The notes: generated from the letters alone by a model not told the origin. A stretch of 59,988 nucleotides of DNA from Streptomyces lomondensis (GCF_014651035.1 NZ_BMWC01000021.1:1-59988); one strand, 5' to 3'. Shown: positions 30,395 through 39,331, counted from the stretch's first letter. Program-made: numbers and translations.

Positions 30395-31561
30395 TCAGGA
30401 GTCCGGGGGCTCGGCTCCCACGAGCCACATGGAGAAGAACTGCGAGCCGCCGCCGTAGGCGTGTCCGAGGACCCTGCGGGCGCCGTCCACCTGGTGTTCT
30501 CCGGCCTGTCCGCGCACCTGGAGCGCCGCCTCGGCGAAGCGGATCATGCCGGAGGCACCGATGGGGTTGGCGGACAGCACGCCGCCCGACATGTTGACGG
30601 GCAGGTCCCCGTCCAGTTCGGTGACGCCCGCCTCGGTGAGCTTCCATCCTTCGCCCTCGCCGGCGAAGCCGAGGTTCTCCAGCCACATGGGCTCGTACCA
30701 GGAGAACGGGACGTAGATCTCGGCGCCGTCGATCTCGCGGCGGGGGTCGGTGATCCCGGCCTGCCGGTAGACGTCGGCCGCGCAGTCCTGGCCGGCCCGC
30801 GGGGAGACGAAGTCCTTGCCGGCGAAGAGGGTCGGTTCGCTGCGCATCGCGCCGCCGAGCATCCAGGCGGGCGGTCGCGGTGCCCGGGCGGCTCCTGCCC
30901 GGTCGGTGAGGATCATGGCGCAGGCGCCGTCGGAGGAGGGGCAGGTCTCCGAGTAGCGGACGGGGTCCCACAGCATGGGCGAGGCCATGACCTTGTCGAG
31001 GGTGATGTCGTGCTCGTGCAGGTGGGCGTAGGGGTTCTTCAGCGCGTTGCGCCGGTCCTTGTAGGCGACCAGGGCGCCGACCGTCTCGGGCGCCCCGCTG
31101 CGCCGCATGTAGGCGCGGATGTGCGGGGCGAAGAACCCGCCGGCCCCGGCGAGCAGGGGCTGCTGGAAGGGGATGGGCAGGGACAGGCCCCACATGGCGT
31201 TCGACTCGGACTGCTTTTCGAAGGCGAGGGTGAGGACGGTGCCGTGGACGCGGGCGGCGACGAGGTTCGCGGCGACGAGGGCGGTGGAGCCGCCGACGGA
31301 GCCCGCGGTGTGCACCCGGAGCATGGGTTTGCCGACGGCGCCGAGGGCGTCGGCGAGGTAGAGCTCCGGCATCATGACGCCCTCGAAGAAGTCGGGCGCC
31401 TTGCCGATCACGACGGCGTCGATGTCGGCCCAGGTCAGCTCGGCGTCGTCCAGGGCCCGGCGGGCCGCCTCCCGGACGAGCCCCGCGATCGACACATCCC
31501 GGCGTGCCGCGACGTGCTTGGTCTGGCCGACGCCGACGACGGCCACGGGCTCCTTGCTCAT
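30395..31561 (-). CDS. Thiolase-fold lipid-transfer protein (Ltp/SCP-x type) lacking nucleophilic Cys
   Basis: Thiolase-superfamily protein of 388 residues, last gene of the DUF35-Ltp operon. The N-terminal half contains VAVVGVGQTKHVAARRDVSIAGLVREAARRAL. The region that should hold the catalytic Cys reads RVHTAGSVGGSTALVAA, with no Cys. The C-terminal half ends with VNMSGGVLSANPIGASGMIRFAEAALQVRG and AYGGGSQFFSMWLVG. True thiolases need the missing Cys, so another reaction such as retro-aldol C-C cleavage, seen for Ltp2-ChsH2 complexes in steroid degradation, is plausible. The start ATG overlaps the upstream stop (ATGA), showing tight translational coupling. Confidence 0.85.
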   Translation of the reverse strand: MSKEPVAVVGVGQTKHVAARRDVSIAGLVREAARRALDDAELTWADIDAVVIGKAPDFFEGVMMPELYLADALGAVGKPMLRVHTAGSVGGSTALVAANLVAARVHGTVLTLAFEKQSESNAMWGLSLPIPFQQPLLAGAGGFFAPHIRAYMRRSGAPETVGALVAYKDRRNALKNPYAHLHEHDITLDKVMASPMLWDPVRYSETCPSSDGACAMILTDRAGAARAPRPPAWMLGGAMRSEPTLFAGKDFVSPRAGQDCAADVYRQAGITDPRREIDGAEIYVPFSWYEPMWLENLGFAGEGEGWKLTEAGVTELDGDLPVNMSGGVLSANPIGASGMIRFAEAALQVRGQAGEHQVDGARRVLGHAYGGGSQFFSMWLVGAEPPDS

Positions 31562-32622
31562 CGGGGCTCCCCTTCGAGGACGGCGACCAGGTTCTGCTGG
31601 AGGCAGGGGCCGGACGTGGCGTGGGCGAGGGCGCGGTCGGACGCGCCGAGGTGGACGCGGGCGGCGGCCTCTCCGACGCGGATGAGGCCGGCGGCCATGA
31701 CCGGGTTGGCGGCGAGGGCGCCGCCGGAGGGGTTGACGTGTACGTCGTCGCCGAGCCGGAGGGCCTTGCGCAGGACGATCTCCTGGGCGGTGAAGGGCGC
31801 GTGCAGCTCGGCGGTGTCGACGGGCCGTTCGAAGGCGCCGGCCCGTTCGGCGGCCAGGCGGGTGGAGGGCGAGTCGGTCAGGTCGCGCACGCCGAGGCTG
31901 TGGGCTTCCGTGCGGTGGTCGATGCCGCGGATCCAGGCGGGGCGTGCGCACAGCTCACGGGCCCGGTCGCCCGCGGCGAGGATCACGGCGGCGGCCCCGT
32001 CGCCGATGGGCGGGCAGTCGCCGGTGCGCAGGGGCTGTACGAGGTAGTCGCCCTGCGGCACGGCTCCCTGCAGCTGAGCGTGGGGATTGGCCGTCGCCGA
32101 CTCCCGGTTGCGGGCGGCGACGGCGGCGAGCGCCGGTTCGTCGGTGTCGCCCGCGTCGATGAGGGCCTGCGCCTGGAGGGCGGCGAGCGCCACGGAGTCG
32201 GGCCACAGGGGTGCGACGTAGTACGGGTCGAGCTGGCGGGTGAGGACGTCGCGGACCGAGCCGGGCGAGGACTTGCCGTACGAGTAGACGAGGGCGGTGT
32301 CGGCGTCGCCGGTGAGGAGTTTGGTCCAGGCCTCGTACAGGGCCCACGCGCCGTCCATCTCGACGTGGGACTCGGAGATCGGCGGCCAGGCGCCGACGCC
32401 GTCGAGGGCGAGGGTGAAGGAGAAGGCGCGGCCGGCGAGGTAGTCGCTGGATCCGGAGCAGGTGAAGTCGATGTCGGCGGTCTTCAGGCCGGTGCGGTCG
32501 AGGACCTCGTGCAGCACCGGCATGAGCATCTCCACCTCGGAGAGTTCGTCGCTGGTGCGCCGGTGGGCGGTCTGGGCGAAGGCGACGACGGCGATCTCGC
32601 GGCCCCCGGGTGCGCTCGTCAC
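31558..32622 (-). CDS. Second thiolase-fold Ltp-type protein lacking nucleophilic Cys
   Basis: Thiolase-superfamily protein of 354 residues. It begins REIAVVAFAQTAHRRTSDELSEVEMLMPVLHEVLDRTGL. At the nucleophile position it reads SESHVEMDGAWALYEAWTKLL rather than a Cys-containing loop. Later parts include QLQGAVPQGDYLVQPLRTGDCPPIGDGAAAVILA and VNPSGGALAANPVMAAGLIRVGEAA. The GTG start overlaps the DUF35 stop by four bases (GTGA), and its own stop overlaps the next Ltp gene, so the DUF35 and both Ltp proteins should be made in step. They probably form a hetero-oligomer in acyl-CoA metabolism. Which substrate chain it handles is unknown. Confidence 0.85.
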   Translation of the reverse strand: MTSAPGGREIAVVAFAQTAHRRTSDELSEVEMLMPVLHEVLDRTGLKTADIDFTCSGSSDYLAGRAFSFTLALDGVGAWPPISESHVEMDGAWALYEAWTKLLTGDADTALVYSYGKSSPGSVRDVLTRQLDPYYVAPLWPDSVALAALQAQALIDAGDTDEPALAAVAARNRESATANPHAQLQGAVPQGDYLVQPLRTGDCPPIGDGAAAVILAAGDRARELCARPAWIRGIDHRTEAHSLGVRDLTDSPSTRLAAERAGAFERPVDTAELHAPFTAQEIVLRKALRLGDDVHVNPSGGALAANPVMAAGLIRVGEAAARVHLGASDRALAHATSGPCLQQNLVAVLEGEPR

Positions 32623-33560
32623 AGCAGCTCCTTGTAGGTGTCGTAGTCCGCGTCGGGTTCGCCCGTGGGCCGGTAGTGGTCGGGGTAGCGGGCGCCCTCG
32701 GTCCACACGGGTTCGACGCGCAGCCCCATGCGGACCTCGTCGTACGGGATGCCGCCGATCCGGCCGTGCAGCGCGAGGTCGGCGCCGTCGAGGGCGATGT
32801 GGGCGTAGACGTACGGCACCGCGATGTCGAGGTTCTTCGCCTTGATGTTGACGATGCAGAACGTGGTGACGGTGCCGCGCGGCCCGACCTCGACCTGTTC
32901 GGATGTGGCCACCCCACATGTGGGGCACGCACCTCTCGGGGGGACGTACACCTTCCGGCAGGCCGGGCAGCGCTCGCCGACGGTCCGGCGGCCGGTGAGG
33001 GCGTTGATGTAGGCGGTCTGGGCGCGGCCGGGTGCGTAGGTGTAGTCGAGGCGGGCGGCGGCGACGATGCCGGTGACCGGGTCCGCGAACGCGCCGGTGT
33101 GCCTCGCCGGTTCGCCCGGGGGGCCGTCGTACGGCTCGAAGCAGGCGATGTCCGTGATGGCGCCGGTGCGTTCCGCCGCCCAGCGGACGCGGACGCGCAT
33201 GCCGGTGTGCACGGTGTCGGGGCCGGGGGCGTCGAGGGCGTGCAGGAGGGCGGTGTCGGCGCCGTCGAGGCGGACCAGGGCCCAGGCGAAGGGGGTGGTG
33301 AGGGGCTGGCCGCGGCGGGGGGCGTGGTTCCAGGCCCAGGTGGTGACCGTGCCGGTGGGGGCGACCTCGACCAGGTCGCGGATCTCCTCGGCGGTGACGG
33401 GGTCGTACTCGACGGGCGGGACGAGGACGCGGCCGTCGCCGGTCCGGACGCCGAGGACGACGCGTTCGCGCAGGCCGGTCAGGAAGGCGCTCTGGACGGG
33501 GCCGAGGGAGCGGGTGAAGGGGAACTCGACGACGAGGGGGGCTTTGAGGACTTCGGGCAT
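32619..33560 (-). CDS. DUF35 OB-fold / zinc-ribbon protein, double OB version
   Basis: Protein of 313 residues acting as an acyl-CoA-binding partner of thiolase-like enzymes. The N-terminal half (about 1-160) is an OB-fold domain without Cys ligands (GTVTTWAWNHAPRRGQPLTTPFAWALVRLDGADTALLHAL). The C-terminal half carries the zinc ribbon CPACRKVYVPPRGACPTCG (about 198-216), then a second OB fold (GTVTTFCIVNIKAKNLDIAVPYVYAHIALDGADLALHGRIGG). This is longer than single DUF35 proteins and looks like an internal duplication. The ATG follows GAAGGAG. It sits between the crotonase gene (18 bp upstream) and two Ltp genes it overlaps, as in ChsH2-Ltp2-type systems. Confidence 0.9.
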   Translation of the reverse strand: MPEVLKAPLVVEFPFTRSLGPVQSAFLTGLRERVVLGVRTGDGRVLVPPVEYDPVTAEEIRDLVEVAPTGTVTTWAWNHAPRRGQPLTTPFAWALVRLDGADTALLHALDAPGPDTVHTGMRVRVRWAAERTGAITDIACFEPYDGPPGEPARHTGAFADPVTGIVAAARLDYTYAPGRAQTAYINALTGRRTVGERCPACRKVYVPPRGACPTCGVATSEQVEVGPRGTVTTFCIVNIKAKNLDIAVPYVYAHIALDGADLALHGRIGGIPYDEVRMGLRVEPVWTEGARYPDHYRPTGEPDADYDTYKELL

Positions 33561-33578
33561 GCCGCGGGGCTCCTTCGG

Positions 33579-34379
33579 TCAGGCGCGCTTGTAGACGGGC
33601 GGTCGTTTCTCCGCGAAGGCGCGGGCGCCCTCCTTGGCGTCGGCGGTGTCGAAGACCGGCCGGCCGCGGGCGAGTTCGGCGGCGAGGCCGTCCGGCTCGG
33701 TCATCTCGGCGGTCTCGTAAACGGAGGCCTTGACGGCCTCGACGGCCAGCGGGCCGCAGGCGTTGATCTGCTCGGCGATCTCCAGCGCCTTGTCGAGGGC
33801 GGTGCCGTCGGGCACGACGTGTCCGATCAGGCCGATGGCGGCGGCCTCGCGGGCGCTGTAGGGGCGGCCGGTGAGGAGCATCTCCAGGGCGTGGGTGCGC
33901 GGGATCTGGCGTTGCAGGCGGACCGTGGAGCCGCCGATGGGGAACAGGCCGCGCTTCACCTCGAACAGGCCGAAGGTCGCGGACTCGCCGGCGACGCGGA
34001 TGTCGGTGCCCTGGAGCATCTCGGTGCCGCCCGCGACGCAGTGGCCCTCGACGGCGGCGATCACCGGCTTGCGCGGGCGGTGGTGGCGCAGCATCGCCTT
34101 CCAGTGCAGGTCGGGGTCGGCCTTGAGCCGGTCGCGGTACTCCTCCCCCGCCATGCCGTTCCCGGCGAGGGCCTTGAGGTCCATGCCGGAGCAGAACGAG
34201 CCGCCCGCGCCGGTGAACACGATCGAGCGGACCGAGTCGTCCGCGTCGGCTTCGAGCCAGCCGTCGTACAGGCCGACGAGCATCGGCAGCGAGAGCGCGT
34301 TCCTGGCCTCCGGCCGGTTGAGCGTGAGCACCAGTGTGGCGCCTTCGCGCTGCATGGTGAGGTGTTCCGTCCCACCCAT
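33579..34379 (-). CDS. Enoyl-CoA hydratase/isomerase (crotonase family)
   Basis: Crotonase-fold enzyme of 266 residues acting on acyl-CoA thioesters. The N-terminus reads MQREGATLVLTLNRPEARNALSLPML. The oxyanion-hole segments are VFTGAGGSFCSGMDLKALAG and AAVEGHCVAGGTEMLQGTDIRVAGESATFGLFEVKRGLFPIGG. The second catalytic Glu expected in classical hydratases is represented by FEVKRGLFP, so hydratase activity is possible. The ATG follows GGAGAGGGGAG. It is the first gene of a four-gene operon (crotonase, DUF35, Ltp, Ltp) and is divergent from an acyl-CoA synthetase gene across a palindromic operator. Confidence 0.92.
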   Translation of the reverse strand: MGGTEHLTMQREGATLVLTLNRPEARNALSLPMLVGLYDGWLEADADDSVRSIVFTGAGGSFCSGMDLKALAGNGMAGEEYRDRLKADPDLHWKAMLRHHRPRKPVIAAVEGHCVAGGTEMLQGTDIRVAGESATFGLFEVKRGLFPIGGSTVRLQRQIPRTHALEMLLTGRPYSAREAAAIGLIGHVVPDGTALDKALEIAEQINACGPLAVEAVKASVYETAEMTEPDGLAAELARGRPVFDTADAKEGARAFAEKRPPVYKRA

Positions 34380-34437
34380 GGCGAACTCCCCTCTCCTGGA
34401 ACGAGAACAGGTTGCAGTAGGGCGGGAGGCACTTCAA

Positions 34438-34466
34438 GGGTTTTCTGACAGGGAGTCAGATTTATT
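34438..34466. promoter_or_regulatory. Palindromic operator shared with the 48.2-kb operon
   Basis: The core TCTGACAGGGAGTCAGA (34444-34460) has perfect 6-bp arms around a 5-base spacer. It is flanked by GGGTTT on the left and TTTAT on the right. An almost identical 29-base sequence occurs at 48192-48220, the spacer being the main difference. It lies 73 bp from the crotonase start and 104 bp from the acyl-CoA synthetase start, in their divergent promoter region. A TetR-type acyl-CoA-responsive repressor is the most likely ligand, but the regulator is not encoded in the window. Confidence 0.75.
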
Positions 34467-34555
34467 CGCGCGGACCCTTCACAGTTGGACCGCCCTTTGC
34501 TCTGATGACCGGCGAACCGTCCGATGCCAGGCACGTCCCGGGGTCAGGAGGAGCG

Positions 34556-36175
34556 GTGGAGTACAACCTTGCCGACCTGTTCGAGTCGGTCGTCGACGTC
34601 GTTCCCGGCCGTGAGGCGCTCGTCCACGTCGACCATCCCGGTACGGGCGCGGAGCGCCGGCTGACGTACGCGGAGCTGGACGCGGCGGCCAACCGCGTCG
34701 GCCACCATCTACTCGACAGCGGGATACGGCCCGGTGAGCACCTCGGGCTCCACCTCTACAACGGCGTGGAGTACCTCCAGACGGTGCTGGGCTGCCTGAA
34801 GGCGCGGATCGTCCCGGTCAACGTCAACTACCGGTATGTCGAAGACGAGTTGGTGTACCTCTACCGGGACGCGGATCTGGTGGCGCTGGTGTTCGACGCG
34901 GAGTTCACGGACCGGGTGGCGGCGGCGCGGCCCCGGGCGGAGAAGCTGCGGCATCTGATCCGGGTGGGCACTCCGCCGCCGGGGGCCGGAGCCCTGCCCT
35001 GTGTGGAGTTCGCACATGTGGAGGCCGCCGGGTCGCCCGAGCGGGGCTTCCCGGCGCGCTCGGGCGACGACCAGTTCATCATCTACACCGGCGGTACGAC
35101 CGGGATGCCCAAGGGTGTGATGTGGCGGCAGGAGGATCTGTTCTTCGCGGGTCTCGGCGGGGGCGCGCCGACCGGTGAGCCGGTGAAGAAGCCGGAGGAG
35201 CTGGCCGAGCGGGTCGCGGCCGGCGGTGCGGGGATCACTTTCTTCCCGACGGCCCCGCTGATGCACGGCACCTCCACGCTCACGGCGTTCATCGGTTTCA
35301 ACTTCGGGCAGCGGGTGGTGATCCACCGCAAGTTCGTGCCCGAGGAGGTGCTGCGGACGGTGGAGAAGGAGAAGGTCAGCAGCATCTCACTGGTGGGCGA
35401 CGCGATGCTGCGGCCGCTGATCGACGCGCTGAGCGGCCCGTTGCAGCACATCGACCGTTCGTCGCTGTTCAGTGTGTCGTCGTCCGGCGCGATCATGTCG
35501 GACACGGTGCGCCGGCAGTTCCAGGAGCTGGTGCCGAACGCCATGGTGCTGAACAACTTCGGCTCCTCGGAGTCCGGCTTCAACGGCACGGCGACCGAGG
35601 ACTCGGGCCCGGAACGGGGCTTCCGGGTCCGTGTCAACGCCCGTACGCAGGTGGTCGACCCGGCCACGTACGAGCCGGTGGCGGCCGGTGAGGTGGGCCG
35701 GATCGCCCAGTGCGGACATGTGCCGCTCGGCTACTACAACGACCCGGCCAAGACCGCCGCGACCTTCTTCGAGAAGGACGGCGAGCGGTGGGTGTTGCTC
35801 GGCGACATGGCCACCGTCGACGAGGAGGGTGTGGTCACCGTCCTCGGCCGGGGCTCGCAGTGCATCAACACGGGCGGCGAGAAGGTGTACCCGGAGGAGG
35901 TCGAGCAGGCCCTCAAGTCCCACCCGGACGTCTACGACGCGCTGGTGGCCGGGGTGCCGGACCCCCAGTGGGGTCACCATGTGGCGGCGGTGGTGCAACT
36001 GCGCGAGGGGGCGGCGCGGCTGTCGCTGGAGGATGTGCGGACGCACTGCCGTGACCGGCTCGCCGGTTACAAGATCCCGCGTCAGCTGGTGATCACGGAG
36101 TCGGTGCGGCGGTCGCCGAGCGGCAAGGCGGACTACCGGTGGGCGCGGGAGGTGGCGGTGGCCGCGGACGGGTGA
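34556..36175 (+). CDS. Acyl-CoA synthetase (AMP-forming, FadD-type)
   Basis: ANL-superfamily ligase of 539 residues that activates a carboxylic acid via acyl-AMP to acyl-CoA. The P-loop-like motif is FIIYTGGTTGMPKGVMW (about residues 170-186), with NNFGSSESGFNG and GDMATVDEEGVVTVLGRGSQCINTGGEKVYPEEVEQAL downstream. The catalytic Lys is in RRSPSGKADYRW near the end. The GTG at 34556 (VEYNLADLFESVVDVVPGREALV) is preferred because AGGAGG precedes it and family members start there. An ATG at 34505 is in frame but has no ribosome binding site. It is divergent from the crotonase operon and probably feeds it acyl-CoA. Confidence 0.92.
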   Translation: MEYNLADLFESVVDVVPGREALVHVDHPGTGAERRLTYAELDAAANRVGHHLLDSGIRPGEHLGLHLYNGVEYLQTVLGCLKARIVPVNVNYRYVEDELVYLYRDADLVALVFDAEFTDRVAAARPRAEKLRHLIRVGTPPPGAGALPCVEFAHVEAAGSPERGFPARSGDDQFIIYTGGTTGMPKGVMWRQEDLFFAGLGGGAPTGEPVKKPEELAERVAAGGAGITFFPTAPLMHGTSTLTAFIGFNFGQRVVIHRKFVPEEVLRTVEKEKVSSISLVGDAMLRPLIDALSGPLQHIDRSSLFSVSSSGAIMSDTVRRQFQELVPNAMVLNNFGSSESGFNGTATEDSGPERGFRVRVNARTQVVDPATYEPVAAGEVGRIAQCGHVPLGYYNDPAKTAATFFEKDGERWVLLGDMATVDEEGVVTVLGRGSQCINTGGEKVYPEEVEQALKSHPDVYDALVAGVPDPQWGHHVAAVVQLREGAARLSLEDVRTHCRDRLAGYKIPRQLVITESVRRSPSGKADYRWAREVAVAADG

Positions 36176-36290
36176 ATCTCCGGCCCGTCGATTGAACCGG
36201 AGGTGACGTGCGGACGTACTGGTGGTGGCAGGCTCGGTCACTGGGCTGTGTTTGCCATGCCATCGCAAGACCGCACGGAAGGACCACCGG

Positions 36291-38705
36291 GTGTCGCTCT
36301 TCACTCGCTCCCACCAGCAGTCGGACACGACCGGGGGTGGGGCGGAACCGGATGACGACACCGGGGTAGCGGGACAGGACAGTGACCCGGGCGCGGAGGA
36401 CCCGGAGGGCGGCACGGACACGGCAGAGTCGGCGGGGGACGCCGCCGACCGCACCGAGGCCCCCGAGGGGACTCGCTCGGCCGGCGGCACGGCGGGGCCG
36501 GGGGTCCCGGCCCGGGGCCCGCAGAGCGACATCAAGGCGACTCGCTCGGACGGCGGCACGGCGGCGCCGGCGGTCCCAGCCCAGGGCTCGGAGAGCGACA
36601 TCAAGGCGACGGGCCGGGGCGGCAGCGCCGGCGCGGCGGACCCGGGCGACGACGTCAATGCGGCGGATGACGATGGCGGCACCGGCGTAGCGAATGACGG
36701 CGGCGGCACCGGCACCGCGGATGACGACGACACCGACGCGGCGGGTGACGATGGCGGCACCGGCGCCGCGGCCCAAGGCGGCGATCTCGCTGCGGCGGAC
36801 CGGGGCTTGAGCGCCACCCGACCAGGCCCCGGCAGCGATCCCGCTGCGCCGGACCGGGGCGCGAGCGCCGCTCCGCACGCCCCCGGCAGCGATCCCGCCG
36901 CGGCGAACCGAGGCCCGAGCGCCACCCCACCAGCCCCAGACAACGGCACCGCCACGGCGAACCAAGGCGCCAGCGACCCCGCAGCCCGTGACGAGGGCGA
37001 CGCGCGGCACGTAGGCGTCGAGGACGCCCGGGGCGCGGCAGCAGGCGTGGCCCGGCGCGGCTGGTTCGGCCGGTGGCGTCGCCACCCCCGTGCCGCACGC
37101 GGTGTCTCCGTCGGGACGACCGTTCTGGCCGGTGTGCTCGTGCTGTGCGCGCTGCTCCTGCCGAACCGGATCGAACGGATCGAGTTCGGCTCGTTCGTCC
37201 GCATCCCCGCCGAGGGCGTGCTGCTCGCGGGCCTGCTGCTCGCGCTGCCGCCGAGGCCCCGGCGGATCACGGCGGTCGTCGCGGGCGTGTTCCTGGGGCT
37301 GGTCACGGTCCTGAAGTTCGTCGACATGGGCTTCTACCAGGTGCTGGCCCGGCCGTTCGATCTGGTCCTGGACTGGATCCTCATCGAGCACGCCACGGAC
37401 TTCCTCCGGGAGACCTTCGGCCGTACCGGCCAGGTGCTGGCCGTGATCGGGGTGATCGTGCTGTTCGTCGCGGTGCTGGTCCTCACGACGCTCGCCGTGC
37501 TGCGGCTGACGAACCTGATGGCCGGTCACCGCCCCGTCGCGGCACGTACGACGGTGATCCTCGGCACGGCGTGGATGACGTGTATGACGCTGGGCGTGCA
37601 GATCGGCGGCGTGCCGATCGCCACCAAGGGCAACGCCGAGTTCCTCGGCAACCGGGTGGAGCAGGTGCGGGCGGGGCTGAGGGACGCCCGGGTCTTCGAG
37701 AAGCAGGCCGCCGTGGACGCCTTCGCGAAGACGCCGCCGGACCAGTTGCTGACGGGCCTGCGCGGCAAGGACGTCCTGTTCACCTTCATCGAGAGCTACG
37801 GCCGGGTCGCGATCGACGACCCGGCGATGGCGCCGCAGATCGACGCGGTGCTCAAGGAGGAGACGAGCTCGCTGAAGGCGGCCGGATTCGCGTCGCGCAG
37901 CGCCTGGCTCCGGTCGCCGGTGACGGGCGCGGGCAGCTGGCTCGCCCACTCGACCTTCCTGTCCGGACTGTGGATCAAGAACCAGCAGCGGTACCGCAGC
38001 CTGACCACGAGCGACCGCATGACGCTGACCAAGTACTTCGGCAAGACGGGCGCCTGGCGGACCGTCGGCATCGTGCCGGGCGTGCGCCGGGCCTGGCCGG
38101 AGGGGAAGTTCTTCGGCCTGGACCACATCTACGACTCCGAGCACCTCGGCTACCACGGCCCCTACTTCAGCTGGACGCCCGTGCCCGACCAGTTCAGCAT
38201 GGAGGCCTTCCAGCGCCTGGAGCACGGCAAGAAGGACCGTCAACCGATCATGGCGGAGATCATCCTGGCCTCCAGCCACAACCCCTGGTCCCCACTCGCC
38301 CGCATGATCGACTGGGAGGACCTCGGCGACGGCTCGGTGTTCCACCGGATCAAGAAGGAGGGCACCGATCCGACGGAGGTCTGGAAGGACCCGGAGAAGG
38401 TGCGCACCGAGTACCGGAAGGCCATCGAGTACTCGATCCGCAGCCTGACCGAGTGGGTCGAACGCTACGGCGACGAGGACACGGTCCTCGTCTTCCTGGG
38501 CGACCACCAGCCGGTGCCGACCGTCACCGCCGGGGACACCGGCAAGGACGTGCCGGTCACGATCGTCGCCCACGACAGGAAGGTCCTGGACCGGGTCGCC
38601 GACTGGGGCTGGACCGACGGGCTCAAGCCGGCCCCGGATGCGCCTCGGTGGGGCATGGACAAGTTCCGCGACCGCTTCATGACGGCGTACGGTCCGCAGG
38701 GCTGA
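36291..38705 (+). CDS. Membrane sulfatase / LTA-synthase-like phosphoglycerol transferase with repeat-rich N-terminus
   Basis: Integral membrane protein of 804 residues. The first roughly 245 residues are hydrophilic and low complexity, with 23-residue repeats (SDIKA units), Asp/Gly-rich runs and 18-residue SDPAA units. Four or five hydrophobic helices follow at about 265-440 (TTVLAGVLVLCALLLPNRI; VLAVIGVIVLFVAVLVLTTLAVL). The extracellular alkaline-phosphatase-superfamily domain occupies about 480-800, with DVLFTFIESYGR near the nucleophile and FLGDHQPVPTV carrying metal ligands. It may act on teichoic-acid-like or other phosphodiester polymers. The GTG follows GGAAGGA. The 3' end overlaps a decayed hydrolase gene by 29 bp. 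Confidence 0.85.
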   Translation: MSLFTRSHQQSDTTGGGAEPDDDTGVAGQDSDPGAEDPEGGTDTAESAGDAADRTEAPEGTRSAGGTAGPGVPARGPQSDIKATRSDGGTAAPAVPAQGSESDIKATGRGGSAGAADPGDDVNAADDDGGTGVANDGGGTGTADDDDTDAAGDDGGTGAAAQGGDLAAADRGLSATRPGPGSDPAAPDRGASAAPHAPGSDPAAANRGPSATPPAPDNGTATANQGASDPAARDEGDARHVGVEDARGAAAGVARRGWFGRWRRHPRAARGVSVGTTVLAGVLVLCALLLPNRIERIEFGSFVRIPAEGVLLAGLLLALPPRPRRITAVVAGVFLGLVTVLKFVDMGFYQVLARPFDLVLDWILIEHATDFLRETFGRTGQVLAVIGVIVLFVAVLVLTTLAVLRLTNLMAGHRPVAARTTVILGTAWMTCMTLGVQIGGVPIATKGNAEFLGNRVEQVRAGLRDARVFEKQAAVDAFAKTPPDQLLTGLRGKDVLFTFIESYGRVAIDDPAMAPQIDAVLKEETSSLKAAGFASRSAWLRSPVTGAGSWLAHSTFLSGLWIKNQQRYRSLTTSDRMTLTKYFGKTGAWRTVGIVPGVRRAWPEGKFFGLDHIYDSEHLGYHGPYFSWTPVPDQFSMEAFQRLEHGKKDRQPIMAEIILASSHNPWSPLARMIDWEDLGDGSVFHRIKKEGTDPTEVWKDPEKVRTEYRKAIEYSIRSLTEWVERYGDEDTVLVFLGDHQPVPTVTAGDTGKDVPVTIVAHDRKVLDRVADWGWTDGLKPAPDAPRWGMDKFRDRFMTAYGPQG

Positions 38706-39259
38706 GGAACTCCTCCACGGCCGAGAGGAACTCCTCCGGCCGGGCCCGGTGCACCAGATGCCCCGCGTCGATGGTTCGGGGTGTTGCGCTGTTCGTCGGT
38801 GGCGAGGATCATCGCCCAGTCGTACGGCAGGTCCCCGTCGGGACGTTCGGCGGGCGGTCTCGGCGGGTCCGGCGGGACGGGCGCGGGCACGTCCTCCAGG
38901 ACGAGCCGCCGTACCAGCCGCGGACTGTGCTGGGCGAGCAGGCAGGCGACGGCGCCGCCGAGCGAGTGGCCCACGACGTCGGCGCGGCGGATGCCGAGCA
39001 CGCGCAGGAAGGCGTGGACGTCGTCGCGCATGGTCTCGTAGGCGTAGTCGCCGGGCCTGTCGCTGCGGCCGTGCCCGCGCAGGTCAGGGGCGTACACCCG
39101 GCGGGGACCGGCGGCCGGCTTCGGGGCGATCTCCGCCCAGTCGGCGCCGTCGGCGCCGTGGGCGTGGAGGAGCACGACGGGCGGTGCGTCCTGCGGCCCC
39201 CAGACGCGGTAGGCCAGGCTGATGCCGTTCGCCGGTACGGTGCGCGGTGCTGTGTCCAT
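38677..39259 (-). pseudogene. Alpha/beta hydrolase pseudogene with internal frameshifting deletion
   Basis: The first part encodes a normal hydrolase: VVLLHAHGADGADW, DLRGHGRSDRPGDYAYE and nucleophile elbow VVGHSLGGAV, to about residue 155 (ATDEQRNTPN). Then the frame becomes nonsensical. In the next frame the expected C-terminus appears immediately: IDAGHLVHRARPEEFLSAVEEFLS, containing the catalytic His, and ends at 38677. The roughly 40 residues that normally connect these parts, including the catalytic Asp region, are missing. The join lies near 38770-38785. This is best explained by a deletion that also shifted the frame. The enzyme is probably inactive. The remnant overlaps the sulfatase 3' end. 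Confidence 0.8.
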
Positions 39260-39331
39260 GCCGGGGACGGTAGGCGACGGGCCGGGCCGAGATCGGACGC
39301 TCTGCCGGCAGCAGAGGGCCTGCCGCGCCCG

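Noticed and set aside
31558..34437. Apparent 959-residue protein ending in the second Ltp sequence
   Set aside because: Only its last 354 residues are native. The upstream part is out-of-frame read-through of the DUF35 and crotonase genes, and the GTG at 32622 is the supported start.
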